The position numbers and the translations under genes were made by a program. A stretch of 20,001 bases of DNA. It comes from JAVXNW01 sp036645575. Its GTDB lineage: Bacteria; Bacillota; Clostridia; Christensenellales; Aristaeellaceae. Within the stretch, counting starts at the first letter, position 1, and each line of letters opens with the position of its first letter. Shown here piece by piece: positions 1-7,929 of the stretch. The notes below the pieces were generated by a model that was given only the letters and a program-made list of their open reading frames with translations, did no database searches and was not told the origin of the DNA. The stretch covers positions 1 to 20,001 of the forward strand of contig JAVXNW010000049.1 in NCBI GenBank assembly GCA_036645575.1. Direction: 5' to 3'.

Positions 1-6
1 TGTGGT

Positions 7-64
7 CAAGGCTTCAAGCCTTGCGCAGTCCGGCCGCGTAGGCCGGTCGCTTGTCGCGACAAGC
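7..64. repeat. Three consecutive palindromes
   Basis: Three inverted repeats follow one another almost without spacing. The first has arms CAAGGCTT (7-14) and AAGCCTTG (16-23). The second has arms CCGGCC (30-35) and GGCCGG (41-46). The third is a perfect 16-bp palindrome, GCTTGTCGCGACAAGC (49-64). Each could form a hairpin in DNA or RNA. No T-tract follows any of them, so they are poor intrinsic terminators. They may be the tail of a repeat that begins before the window. Confidence 0.7.
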
Positions 65-140
65 GAAATCCCCGGTCGCCCCGGTACCCCCGCCTCCCCC
101 GTTCCTTAGCCTTCAAAGCGCATTTAGGGGGGACCCGCGT

Positions 141-183
141 GAGCGGGGGGCTTTTTGCAAGAGAAAAAGCCCCCTTCCCGCTC
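141..183. repeat. Long GC/AT hairpin
   Basis: Perfect 11-bp arms GGGGGCTTTTT (146-156) and AAAAAGCCCCC (164-174) enclose a 7-nt loop, and flanking GAGCGGG (141-147) and CCCGCTC (177-183) extend the pairing imperfectly. The T-run is inside the 5' arm and not after the stem on either strand, so the arrangement is the reverse of a normal intrinsic terminator. Confidence 0.65.
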
Positions 184-279
184 GCAAGCGGAGATCGCCC
201 GCAGGCGTCGTACCCCTCCCGCGCCGTGGTTCCGGGGCATCGGACGCCGAGGCCACCCTTTCGTCACCTGCGGGTGCCA

Positions 280-326
280 CCTCCCTCAAGGGGAGGCTCA
301 GGTAGGGGTGCGCCCCTCAAGGGGCG
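280..326. repeat. Two hairpins with TCAA loops
   Basis: Two short stems share the same loop theme: CCTCCC (280-285) with GGGAGG (291-296), and CGCCCC (311-316) with GGGGCG (321-326) around TCAA. A smaller CACC/GGTG stem lies just before them (265-276). They look like units of a palindromic intergenic repeat. No function can be assigned. Confidence 0.5.
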
Positions 327-364
327 GCGCGGGGCAAAACATTCGCGATACACCGGAAAATTAA

Positions 365-480
365 GCGATTACGGCATCCCCGGCAGCCCGATATTCGGGT
401 TCACAAGATTACGGCATCCCGAAAGCCGATATTCGGGTTCAAGCGATTACGACCATCCCCGGCAGTCTGATATTGGAGGA
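365..480 (+). repeat. Three-copy ~39-bp repeat ending in the fabF RBS
   Basis: GATTACG recurs at 367, 407 and 445, giving periods of 40 and 38 bp. Copies 1 and 2 share GATTACGGCATCCC at the start and ATATTCGGGTTCA at the end. Copies 1 and 2 carry a small palindrome, CCCGA-TAT-TCGGG at 387-399 in copy 1. Copy 3 has diverged so that the position of the palindrome's right arm reads TATTGGAGGA, which supplies the Shine-Dalgarno of fabF (475-480). An array of similar palindromes directly before a biosynthetic operon could be an operator or an RNA leader element. It does not resemble the FapR operator I know (TTAGTACCTAGTCTTAG-like). Confidence 0.75.
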
Positions 481-488
481 AGCACACG

Positions 489-1717
489 ATGAGACGAGTG
501 GTCATTACCGGCATGGGCGCGATAACCCCGGTCGGAAAGGACGTAGGGAGCTACTGGGCGGGGCTGACGCAGGGCGTTTGCGGCGTGGGGCCGATCACCC
601 GGTTTGACACGACGGACTTCAAGGCCAAGCTTGCGGCGCAGGTGAAGGATTTTTGTCCGGAGGCGCATGGAATTGAGAAGGGCGACGCGCGGCGGATGGA
701 TCTGTTTGCGCAATACGCGCTGGCGGCGGCGATCGAGGCGGCGCGCGACAGCGGGATTGTGGGGACGGTTGAGCCGGAGCGACTGGGCGTGTACGTCGGA
801 AGCGGGATTGGCGGAATGCAGACGTTTATCGACGAGCACGACAAGCTGTTAAAGCGCGGGCCGAGCCGCGTGTCGCCGCTGTACATTCCGATGATGATCG
901 GCAACATCGCGTCGGGCAACATTGCGATCCGGTTTCACGCCAAGGGGCCGTCGCTGCCGGTGGTCACGGCGTGCGCGACATCGACAAACGAGGTTGGCGA
1001 GGCGTTTCGCGCGATCCGCTACGGCTATGCGGACGCGATATTGGCCGGTGGCGGCGAGGCGGCGATCAATCCGCTGGCGGTGGCGGGGTTTAGCAACTGC
1101 AAGGCGCTGACCGAGGCGACCGACCCGATGGCGGCGTCGCTGCCGTTTGACGCGCGGCGCGCGGGGTTCGTGATGGGCGAGGGCGCGGGCGTCATGGTGC
1201 TGGAAGAAATGGAACGCGCCATGGCGCGCGGCGCGCACATCTACGCGGAGGTGGTGGGCTACGGAAACACCTGCGACGCGTACCACATCACGGCGCCCGA
1301 TCCCGAGGCGGAGGGCGGCGCGCGCGCCATATCGCTGGCGGTTGCGGAGGCGGGCGGCATCGTGGGGGATCTGTACATCAACGCCCACGGAACCGGCACG
1401 CAGCTCAACGACTCGTCGGAGACCCACGCGATCAAGGCGGCACTGGGCGAAGCGGCGGCGCGCGCGGCGCGGATCAGCTCGACAAAATCCATGACCGGGC
1501 ACATGCTGGGCGCGGCGGGCGTGGCCGAGCTGATCGCGAGCGCAAAGGCGCTGGAGACGGGCATATTGCCGCCCACGATCAACCTTGTGTCGCCCGATCC
1601 GGCGTGCGACCTCAACTACCTGGCGGGCACGGCGGTCGCGCACCGCTGCGAGACGGCGCTTTCGATATCCTTGGGATTTGGCGGGCATAACGCGGCGGTC
1701 GCGCTCAGGAGGTTTCA

Positions 1718-1721
<4 letters not shown>
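489..1721 (+). CDS. fabF: 3-oxoacyl-[acyl-carrier-protein] synthase II (FabF)
   Basis: This is the condensing enzyme of type II fatty acid synthesis in the cytoplasm: it decarboxylates malonyl-ACP and joins it to an acyl chain held on its cysteine. The 410-residue length is normal for the family. The Cys-His-His triad is intact: nucleophile Cys162 in TACATS, His300 in NAHGTGT and His338 in STKSMTGHMLGAAG, with the conserved Lys333 nearby. The C-terminal GFGGHN loop (396-401) holds the gating Phe397. The ATG is preceded by GGAGGA with 8 bases of spacing. It is the first gene of the visible operon and its stop overlaps accB (ATGA). FabD, FabG, FabH, enoyl reductase and ACP are not in the window, so the remaining cycle genes lie elsewhere or upstream. 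Confidence 0.97.
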
Positions 1722-2167
<446 letters not shown>

Positions 2168-2169
2168 AT

Positions 2170-2209
2170 AAGCGCTGAATAAATCCCGCACGTTCTTTAA
2201 TCAGCGCTT
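2170..2209. repeat. Inverted repeat in the accB-fabZ gap
   Basis: Arms AAGCGCTGAATAAA (2170-2183) and TTTAATCAGCGCTT (2196-2209) pair along 14 bp with one mismatch around a 12-base loop, starting three bases after the accB stop. A CCCTAGGG palindrome follows (2210-2217), then another copy of the arm core, TAAGCGCTG, near 2225-2233. There is no T-tract, so a terminator is unlikely. An mRNA stability or processing hairpin inside the operon is possible. Confidence 0.65.
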
Positions 2210-2302
2210 CCCTAGGGAATAAATAAGCGCTGGGGGAGATGCGAAGGCCTACGATTTGCGCGGGGCGCAGGGGCTTGGCCAACGACCAAGGGAGGAATAT
2301 CG

Positions 2303-2716
2303 ATGAATCGCGAGGAAATCATGGGCATACTTCCGCACAGGGGGAAGATGCTGCTGCTCGACCAAGCGTCGCTTTTAGAGGACGGGCGCGCGTGCGGCGA
2401 ATATACGGTCAAGGGCGACGAGTGGTTCCTGGACGGGCACTTTCCGGGCGACCCGGTGATGCCGGGCGTGGTGCAATGCGAGATCATGGCGCAGGCGAGC
2501 TGCCTGCTTTTGAGGGAGGCGCTGGGCGGCAAGACCGCCTACTACGCCGGGATCGACAAGATGCGCTTTCGCAGGATGGTGCGCCCGGGCGACACGCTGC
2601 GGGTGACGAGCCAATTGATCAGGCAAAAGCTGAACCTGTACGTGGTGGCGGCAGAGGCTACCGTCGCGGGCGAGGTGTGCGCAAGCGGGCAATGTTCGTT
2701 CATCATACCCGAATAG
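2303..2716 (+). CDS. fabZ: 3-hydroxyacyl-[acyl-carrier-protein] dehydratase (FabZ)
   Basis: It removes water from 3-hydroxyacyl-ACP to give trans-2-enoyl-ACP in the elongation cycle. The protein has 137 residues, a single hotdog fold and normal family length. Visible signatures are LPHRGKMLLLD (10-20), the catalytic histidine His46 in DGHFPGDPVMPG, the catalytic glutamate Glu60 in VQCEIMAQ, and the KMRFRRMVRPGD segment (86-97). The ATG follows GGGAGG (2290-2295) by 7 bases. Unlike its neighbours it is separated from accB by 135 bp holding a strong inverted repeat, so its translation is not coupled to accB. It precedes accC by 28 bp. Confidence 0.97.
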   Translation: MNREEIMGILPHRGKMLLLDQASLLEDGRACGEYTVKGDEWFLDGHFPGDPVMPGVVQCEIMAQASCLLLREALGGKTAYYAGIDKMRFRRMVRPGDTLRVTSQLIRQKLNLYVVAAEATVAGEVCASGQCSFIIPE

Positions 2717-2744
2717 CGCGAAAAAAAACGGAGGTGAAGGCCGC

Positions 2745-4076
2745 GTGTTTCCCAAGCTGTTGATTGCCAATCGCGGCGAGATCGCCATCCGCGTGATCCG
2801 CGCCTGCAAGGAGATGGGCGTGAGCACGGTGGCGGTATTTTCTGAGGCCGATCGCGGCGCGCTGCATGCGGCGCTGGCCGACGAGAGCGTGTGCATTGGC
2901 CCCGCACCCGCGCAAAAGAGCTACCTCAACATGGCGGCGATCCTGTCGGCGGCGACGGCGACCGGCGCGCAGGCCATCCATCCGGGGTACGGGCTGTTGT
3001 CCGAGAACCCGCGCTTTGCCGAATTGTGCGAAAAGTGCGGCATTCAATTCATTGGCCCAAGCGCGCAGATCCTTTCGCGCATGGGCGACAAGGACGAGGC
3101 GCGGCGCACGATGATCGCGGCGGGCGTGCCGGTGGTTCCGGGCAGCGACGTGATCGAGGAGGAGGCGCAGCTGTTGGCGGCGGCGGAGCGAATCGGGTTT
3201 CCGCTGCTGATCAAGGCGCGCTCGGGCGGCGGCGGGCGCGGCATTCGCCGGGTAGATGAAAAGGCGCAGCTGGTGAGCGCCTGGCAGTCGGCCGCGAGCG
3301 AGGCGCAAAGCGCGTTTGGCGACGGCAAGGTGTACATGGAAAAGCTGCTGCTGGACGTCAAGCACATCGAGGTGCAACTGCTGTGCGACCAGCATGGGCG
3401 GGTTCTGACGCTGGGCGAGCGCGAATGCTCGATGCAGCGCAAGCACCAGAAGTTGATCGAGGAAAGCCCGTCGCCCGCGGTCGGAGCGGAACTTCGGGAA
3501 AAGCTGCTCGAGGCGGCGGCGCGCGCGGCGCAGGCGGTTCACTACGAGGGCGTGGGCACGGTCGAGTTTTTGCTGGCGCCGGACGGCAAGTTTTATTTTA
3601 TGGAGATGAACACGCGGCTGCAAGTGGAGCATCCGGTTACCGAGATGGTGACCGGGATCGACCTTGTGAAGTGGCAGATCCGCGTCGCGGCGGGGATCGC
3701 GCTGCCGTTTGCGCAGTCCGACATCCGCTCGCGCGGGCACGCGATCGAGTGCCGCATCAACGCCGAAAACCCGGCGGCGGACTTTCGCCCGAGCTGCGGC
3801 AAGGTGAGCCTTTTGCACGTGCCGGGCGGGCCATGGGTGCGCTTTGACACGGCGCTCTATCAGGATTACGAGGTGCCGCCCTACTACGATTCGATGATCG
3901 GCAAGCTGATCGTCCACGCGTCGACCCGACCCGAGGCCCTGTGCAAGATGCGCGCGGCGCTGTGCGAGATGGTCATCGAGGGGATCGACCACACGGGGCA
4001 GATGCAGGCCGACCTCATCGAGATGCCCGCGTTTGTGGACGGAACCTACACGACAAGCAGTTTGAATGGGCGGTGA
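2745..4076 (+). CDS. accC: Acetyl-CoA carboxylase, biotin carboxylase subunit (AccC)
   Basis: It carboxylates the biotin of AccB using ATP and bicarbonate. The 443 residues show the N-terminal domain (LLIANRGEIAIRVIRACKEM, 5-24), the ATP-grasp domain with Lys116 in GDKDEAR, Lys157 and the glycine loop GGGGRG (161-166), the HQKLIEE segment (234-240), the metal and catalytic motif EMNTRLQVEHPVTE (287-300) and the C-terminal biotin-carboxylase domain with PPYYDSMIGKLI. The start is a GTG at 2745, supported by GGAGGTGA at 2730-2737 and by the conserved FPKLLIANRGEI beginning. Length is close to the ~449 residues of E. coli AccC. Its stop overlaps a possible GTG start of accD. Confidence 0.97.
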   Translation: MFPKLLIANRGEIAIRVIRACKEMGVSTVAVFSEADRGALHAALADESVCIGPAPAQKSYLNMAAILSAATATGAQAIHPGYGLLSENPRFAELCEKCGIQFIGPSAQILSRMGDKDEARRTMIAAGVPVVPGSDVIEEEAQLLAAAERIGFPLLIKARSGGGGRGIRRVDEKAQLVSAWQSAASEAQSAFGDGKVYMEKLLLDVKHIEVQLLCDQHGRVLTLGERECSMQRKHQKLIEESPSPAVGAELREKLLEAAARAAQAVHYEGVGTVEFLLAPDGKFYFMEMNTRLQVEHPVTEMVTGIDLVKWQIRVAAGIALPFAQSDIRSRGHAIECRINAENPAADFRPSCGKVSLLHVPGGPWVRFDTALYQDYEVPPYYDSMIGKLIVHASTRPEALCKMRAALCEMVIEGIDHTGQMQADLIEMPAFVDGTYTTSSLNGR

Positions 4077-4081
4077 TCGAA

Positions 4082-4951
4082 ATGCTCCCGAAGAATTTAT
4101 TTAAGCGGCCGCGCAATCAGCTGGAGGACCTGGGCGGACTGGCGGCGGGTCACGCGCCTGCGGTGCTGCAGTCGCCCTACCAGAACTGCCCCGGCTGTCG
4201 GGCGATGATGCCGACCGACGAGGTGATGGGAAATCTGGGCGTATGCCCCAAATGCGGCTATCACTTTCGGATGGGCGCGCGCGCGCGGATTGCGTCCATT
4301 GCGGACGCGGGCACATTTGAGGAGATGGACGCGCAGCTTGCGGCAGGAAATCCGCTGGCGTTTCCCGAATATGAAGAGAAGCTCGAAAAGGCGCGCAAGG
4401 CGAGCGGCGAAGTGGAGGGCGTGGTGACCGGGCTTTGCCGGATCGGCGGGCACGCGGCCGGGCTCTTCGTGATGGAACATGGGTTCATGATGGGCTCAAT
4501 GGGCACGGCGGTGGGCGAAAAGATCACGCGCCTGTTCGAGCGCGCGACGGAAAAAGGCGTTCCGGTGGTCGGGTTCACGGTGTCGGGCGGCGCGCGCATG
4601 CAGGAGGGCATTCTGTCGCTCATGCAGATGGCGAAGACGGCGGGCGCGGTCGGGCGGCACGCGCAGGCGGGCAACCTGTACGTCGTGGTGTTGACCGACC
4701 CGACGACGGGCGGCGTGATGGCGAGCTTCGCGATGCAGGCGGACATCACGCTGGCGGAGCCGGGCGCGCTGATCGGGTTTGCCGGGCCGCGCGTGATCGA
4801 GCAGACGATCCGGCAAAAGCTGCCGGATGGCTTTCAGCGCGCGGAGTTCCTGGTCGAGAAGGGTTTTGTGGACAACATCTGCGCGCGCGCGCAATTAAAG
4901 GCGCTGCTCGGGCAAATTCTGGGTCTTCACCAGCGGGAGGCGGTCGTTTGA
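4082..4951 (+). CDS. accD: Acetyl-CoA carboxylase carboxyltransferase beta subunit (AccD)
   Basis: With AccA it transfers the carboxyl group from biotin to acetyl-CoA. The N-terminal four-cysteine zinc ribbon is intact (Cys36, Cys39, Cys55, Cys58, in CPGC and CPKC), followed by the crotonase-like domain with SGGARMQEG (168-176) and DPTTGGVMASF (206-216), whose backbone forms the oxyanion hole. The protein is 289 residues long. I chose ATG 4082 because MLPKNLFKR fits the family N-terminus and GGCGGTGA lies 4 bases upstream. A GTG at 4073, three codons earlier, overlaps the accC stop as GTGA and is a real alternative. The frame stays open to 3941 inside accC, but that longer start has no support. 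Confidence 0.95.
   Translation: MLPKNLFKRPRNQLEDLGGLAAGHAPAVLQSPYQNCPGCRAMMPTDEVMGNLGVCPKCGYHFRMGARARIASIADAGTFEEMDAQLAAGNPLAFPEYEEKLEKARKASGEVEGVVTGLCRIGGHAAGLFVMEHGFMMGSMGTAVGEKITRLFERATEKGVPVVGFTVSGGARMQEGILSLMQMAKTAGAVGRHAQAGNLYVVVLTDPTTGGVMASFAMQADITLAEPGALIGFAGPRVIEQTIRQKLPDGFQRAEFLVEKGFVDNICARAQLKALLGQILGLHQREAVV
4934..4950 (+). promoter_or_regulatory. RBS deciding the accA TTG start
   Basis: GGGAGG at 4934-4939 sits inside the 3' end of accD, eight bases before TTG 4948. No ATG or GTG in the accA frame is placed as well, so this site decides the start and predicts translational coupling with accD. Confidence 0.75.
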
Positions 4952-5715
4952 ACGCGTATGATCGGGTCAAGGAGACGCGCGCAAAGGGGCGCATGACCGC
5001 GGAAGGCTATATTTCCGGGCTGGTTCAGGACTTTGTCGAGATGCACGGCGACCGCCGGTTTGGCGACGACCGGGCGATCATTGCGGGGATCGGGCGGATC
5101 GCGGGGCGACCGGTCACGGTGGTCGGGATCGAGAAGGGTCAGGACACGCAGGACAAGGTGAAGCGCAGCTTCGGCTCGGCGCACCCGGAGGGCTATCGCA
5201 AGGCGCTCAGGCAGTTTTTGCTGGCGGAGAAGTTTGGGCGGCCGGTCGTGTGCATTGTGGATACGGCGGGCGCGTTTTGCGGGATCGACGCCGAGGAGCG
5301 CGGGCAGGGTCAGGCGATTGCGGAGAACCTCGAGGTGCTGATGGGGCTCAAGGTGCCGGTTCTGTCGGTGGTGATCGGCGAGGGCGGATCGGGCGGCGCG
5401 CTGGCGCTGGCGGTGGCGGATCGGGTGTGGATGCTTGAAAACGCGTACTACTCGGTCATTTCGCCGGAGGGCGCGGCGAGCATCCTGTGGAAGGACGCGG
5501 GGCGCGCGGCGGACGCGGCGCAGTGCCTGAAGCTCACGAGCGAGGACCTGATGGCGTTTGGCGTGATCGAAAAGATCATCCCGGAGCAAGGCGCGCTGGT
5601 TGCGCTCGAAAAAGCGCTGCCGGAAGAAATCGAGCGGCTTGCGCGCATGGACGGGGCGCAAAGGCTCGCGCAGCGCTACGAAAAATTCAGGAAGATCGGA
5701 GGGGGCTTTCAATGA
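4948..5715 (+). CDS. accA: Acetyl-CoA carboxylase carboxyltransferase alpha subunit (AccA)
   Basis: This is the partner of AccD in the carboxyltransferase. The short 255-residue form, without the longer N-terminal helix of the 319-residue E. coli protein, is usual in Clostridia. Signatures are AYDRVKETR near the start, FVEMHGDRRFGDD, GGSGGALALAVADRV and the conserved YYSVISPEGAASILWKD, which ends in the subunit interface. The start is a TTG at 4948 overlapping the accD stop (TTGA). GGGAGG at 4934-4939, eight bases upstream, and the family-typical MNAYDRVK start decide it. The stop overlaps the next gene as ATGA. Internal ATG 4992 would remove conserved residues. Confidence 0.95.
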   Translation: MNAYDRVKETRAKGRMTAEGYISGLVQDFVEMHGDRRFGDDRAIIAGIGRIAGRPVTVVGIEKGQDTQDKVKRSFGSAHPEGYRKALRQFLLAEKFGRPVVCIVDTAGAFCGIDAEERGQGQAIAENLEVLMGLKVPVLSVVIGEGGSGGALALAVADRVWMLENAYYSVISPEGAASILWKDAGRAADAAQCLKLTSEDLMAFGVIEKIIPEQGALVALEKALPEEIERLARMDGAQRLAQRYEKFRKIGGGFQ

Positions 5716-6545
5716 TTGCCATTGTGACGGACAGCACCGCTTACCTGACGCGCGAGGAGGCCTTGCAGCTCGGGGCGATTATCGTGCCGATGACGTATAG
5801 CCTGAATGGCACCTATTGGATGAACGAGGGCTATATCGGCGCGGACGACGAGGCGGAACGGCGGGTCAGCGAGCACATGGACGCGGTGCACACATCGCAG
5901 AGCACGCTGGGCGCGTTCCTCAACACCTTTTCACGCTTGGCGCGCGCGGGGTACGAGATTCTGTGCGTCACGATGTCGTCGCGGCTCAGCGGAACCAACG
6001 CCAACGCGGTATTGGCCGCGCGCGAATTTGCCGATCACCCGATCGCGGTCGTGGATTCGCTGACCACGTGCGGCGGGCTGTACCTGCTGATTCAGCGGGC
6101 GCGGGAGATGATCGACGAAGGATCGACGCTGGCGGACGTGGCGCAGGCGCTTCAAGAGATGCGCAGCCGCGTGCGCACCGTTTTTTCGGTGGACGACATG
6201 GCGCCGCTGCGCAGGAGCGGGCGGCTGGGCAACGTGAAGTCCTCCATATCGACCATCCTCAACATCAAGCCGCTCTTATGCGTAAACGAGGGCGCGATCG
6301 TGTCCTCCGGCATTGCCAGGGGCCGGATCGACCAGATGCGCAAGCTCAAGCAGTCGGCCGACGGCGCAAAGGGCGTCGTGCTGATCGAGCGCTTTCTCGC
6401 AGGCGAGGCCGCGGAAGGCATTGCCGCGCAATTTGAGGCCGAGGGGCGCGCCACCCAGTCGCGCCGCGTGGGCCCTGTGCTGGGCGCGCACCTGGGCAGC
6501 GGCTGCATCGGCCTTGCCTGGATCGATGAACAGGCGGAGCCATAA
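5712..6545 (+). CDS. DegV family fatty-acid-binding protein (FakB-like)
   Basis: DegV proteins bind one fatty acid in a hydrophobic pocket. Characterised members (FakB) hand it to the kinase FakA, which makes acyl-phosphate for phospholipid synthesis. The 277 residues match the family: IVTDSTAYLT (4-13), the TSQST site (61-65), MSSRLSGTNANA (88-99), VVDSLTTCGG (113-122), the arginine-rich MAPLRRSGRLGN (163-174) and the C-terminal GAHLGSGCIGL (258-268), where the usual HTGPG is HLGSG. The ATG overlaps the accA stop, with GGAGGGGG 6 bases upstream. Its place as the last gene of a fatty acid operon supports a lipid role. FakA is not in the window, so kinase pairing is inferred. Confidence 0.88.
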   Translation: MIAIVTDSTAYLTREEALQLGAIIVPMTYSLNGTYWMNEGYIGADDEAERRVSEHMDAVHTSQSTLGAFLNTFSRLARAGYEILCVTMSSRLSGTNANAVLAAREFADHPIAVVDSLTTCGGLYLLIQRAREMIDEGSTLADVAQALQEMRSRVRTVFSVDDMAPLRRSGRLGNVKSSISTILNIKPLLCVNEGAIVSSGIARGRIDQMRKLKQSADGAKGVVLIERFLAGEAAEGIAAQFEAEGRATQSRRVGPVLGAHLGSGCIGLAWIDEQAEP

Positions 6546-6583
6546 AAAGGCCGCCATGCTGCATTTTTAGACCTTGCGCGGGA

Positions 6584-7732
6584 TTAGCGGGAAGAAGGTT
6601 TTATCGTCGTTTGCCGATTCGCGATATCGTCATACAGGATGAGGCCGTCTCGGGTTGTGCGCATTCGCGTGATCGCCGCAAGGTCGCTGTTCAGTTTTTG
6701 GATGGCGTCATCGCCCGGCGTCATCTGAAAAATCTCCGTGGGCGATTGCGCAAACTGGAGGTACAGCGCGCCGTCAAAGGTGCGAAGCCCGATCACTTCT
6801 TGCGCGAGGATCTGCACGTCTTCGCTTGTTCGCAGGTTGCGCGCGTAGAGCTTATTTTCCCGCGTCGTGTCGCTATAGTAGAGGAGGCCGTTTTCCGGGC
6901 AGAACTGCGCCGCCGCCGCGCCTTCCAGCCACGCAAAGCGCGCGCTTGTGCACGCGGGGGTTGCGTAGGCGCCGCTGTTGGGGTTGCCGGAGGTGTAGGA
7001 TCCGTATTGCGCATGGGCTTGGGAATCGGTCAGGCCGAAATAGGCCAGCGCGCCGCCCGCGTCGGCGGTCGATTCGTAGGTCGCGTCCAGGTGGTAGTAC
7101 TGCCCGTCGAGCCGCGCGGTATTGAAGATGTGCACGCCGTCATCTGTGTGGGTCAGGTGGTTCTCGATGCCCAGTTGGTCGAGCACATAGGCCATGGCAT
7201 AGGCGTAACCGGTGCAAATGCCCCTCGAATCGACCATGACGCCCCAAGGCCCCACGTCGGGCGCTTCCGCGTCGTACTCGGTCGTCGAGGCGAAATACTG
7301 GTGGAGCAAAAGCGCCTGCTCGGTTTGACTTTGCGCGCAAGCGACCCTTTGCAGGAGCGCTTGCACGCGGTCGCGAAACGCCTGCACCTGCCGCTTGCCC
7401 GCGTCGCCGCCCGACTTGATGTCAAGCGCGACCGAAAAATTGTCCGCGTCGTAGGAAATCGCGCGCAGCATCGAAAACTCAAACCGGTCAAATAGCGCGG
7501 CCGTCACGTCGGCCACCTGCGCGGCGCTTGGGCGCAGATCGGACACGTCCACCCGCTGTTCCATGGCGTCGAGCGCGTCAAACAGTCGGCGGTACAGCGC
7601 GGGATCGGGCGCGTAGCGCGCCTGAATCACCGGAGAGATCAGGTATTTGTCGTAGCAAGGCGCCTCGGCGCGCGCGCCAAGCGGAAAGAGCAGCGCGACG
7701 AGCGCGAGCAGGAGAAATGAAGATTTTCGCAT
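6584..7732 (-). CDS. Secreted transglutaminase-like superfamily protein
   Basis: Residues 1-23 form a signal peptide (MRKSSF, a leucine-rich core, then LGARAEA) without a lipobox, so export and release are likely. A transglutaminase/protease-like core at about 135-220 has the complete triad: Cys173 in SRGICTGYA, His201 in GVHIFN and Asp216 in YYHLDATYE. The C-terminal 110 residues contain short repeats (GLLYYSDT, GALYLQFA, GLILYDD) resembling blades of the DUF5050-type beta-propeller. In bacteria such proteins are usually peptidases or cell-wall-associated. The ATG at 7732 is set by AGGAG about 7 bases upstream and by the signal peptide; an upstream extension to 7987 is arginine-rich and implausible. 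It lies downstream of, and convergent to, nothing that reveals a substrate. Confidence 0.82.
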   Translation of the reverse strand: MRKSSFLLLALVALLFPLGARAEAPCYDKYLISPVIQARYAPDPALYRRLFDALDAMEQRVDVSDLRPSAAQVADVTAALFDRFEFSMLRAISYDADNFSVALDIKSGGDAGKRQVQAFRDRVQALLQRVACAQSQTEQALLLHQYFASTTEYDAEAPDVGPWGVMVDSRGICTGYAYAMAYVLDQLGIENHLTHTDDGVHIFNTARLDGQYYHLDATYESTADAGGALAYFGLTDSQAHAQYGSYTSGNPNSGAYATPACTSARFAWLEGAAAAQFCPENGLLYYSDTTRENKLYARNLRTSEDVQILAQEVIGLRTFDGALYLQFAQSPTEIFQMTPGDDAIQKLNSDLAAITRMRTTRDGLILYDDIANRQTTIKPSSR

Positions 7733-7867
7733 GAGCAGCTCCTTTGTAAAGTGATGCAAATAAGACGCGCCGCCGCGCCGCTTGGTTGCGGCCGGAAGCC
7801 CACAGGTATGCGCCGGAAAAGGCGCGCGTTGCGGCCAGAAACCCAAAGCCCTGCGCGGGCACAAGAC

Positions 7868-7904
7868 AAAGCGCGCCGCCCGGTAAAGCCGGGCGGCGCG
7901 CTTT
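7868..7904 (-). terminator. Intrinsic terminator after the ABC operon
   Basis: Perfect 16-bp arms AAAGCGCGCCGCCCGG (7868-7883) and CCGGGCGGCGCGCTTT (7889-7904) enclose TAAAG. The stem starts 26 bases beyond the binding-protein stop. On the minus strand it is followed by CTTTGTCTT, a modest U-tract; the plus strand has CTTTTCATTT. It probably ends the sugar transporter transcript, separating it from the transglutaminase gene. Confidence 0.85.
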
Positions 7905-7929
7905 TCATTTAATTCTCTAGGCTTTTCGA

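Larger units (their letters stand above)
1..488. other. Palindrome-rich non-coding region upstream of fabF
   Basis: No convincing gene is present: the short open frames here lack a Shine-Dalgarno sequence and have proline/arginine-rich compositions typical of GC-rich non-coding DNA. The stretch holds a cluster of three adjacent palindromes at its left end, a long G5CT5/A5GC5 hairpin, two short hairpins with TCAA loops, and a three-copy repeat next to fabF. No clear TTGACA/TATAAT pair was found, so the promoter of the fab operon is not located. The density of inverted repeats suggests an intergenic repeat family or a structured leader, which is inference. Confidence 0.6.

Noticed and set aside
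146..174. Intrinsic terminator
   Set aside because: The T-run lies in the 5' arm and neither strand has a U-tract after the stem.
390..460. tRNA-like GGGTTCAA segments
   Set aside because: They resemble a T-loop, but no acceptor, D or anticodon arms surround them and they recur as a direct repeat.
365..480. CRISPR array
   Set aside because: Only three imperfect units with no unique spacers between them and no cas genes; it is a head-to-tail repeat.
2703..3992. Minus-strand open frame (429 codons) opposite accC
   Set aside because: It mirrors accC codons and has no recognisable motif.
3941..4081. Extended N-terminus for accD inside accC
   Set aside because: It would overlap accC by 136 bases and add residues not found in AccD; starts at 4073 or 4082 fit better.
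6546..6583. Terminator after degV
   Set aside because: A T-run is present but no stable stem precedes it; the possible GGCGG/CCGCC pairing overlaps the stop and is not adjacent to the T-run.
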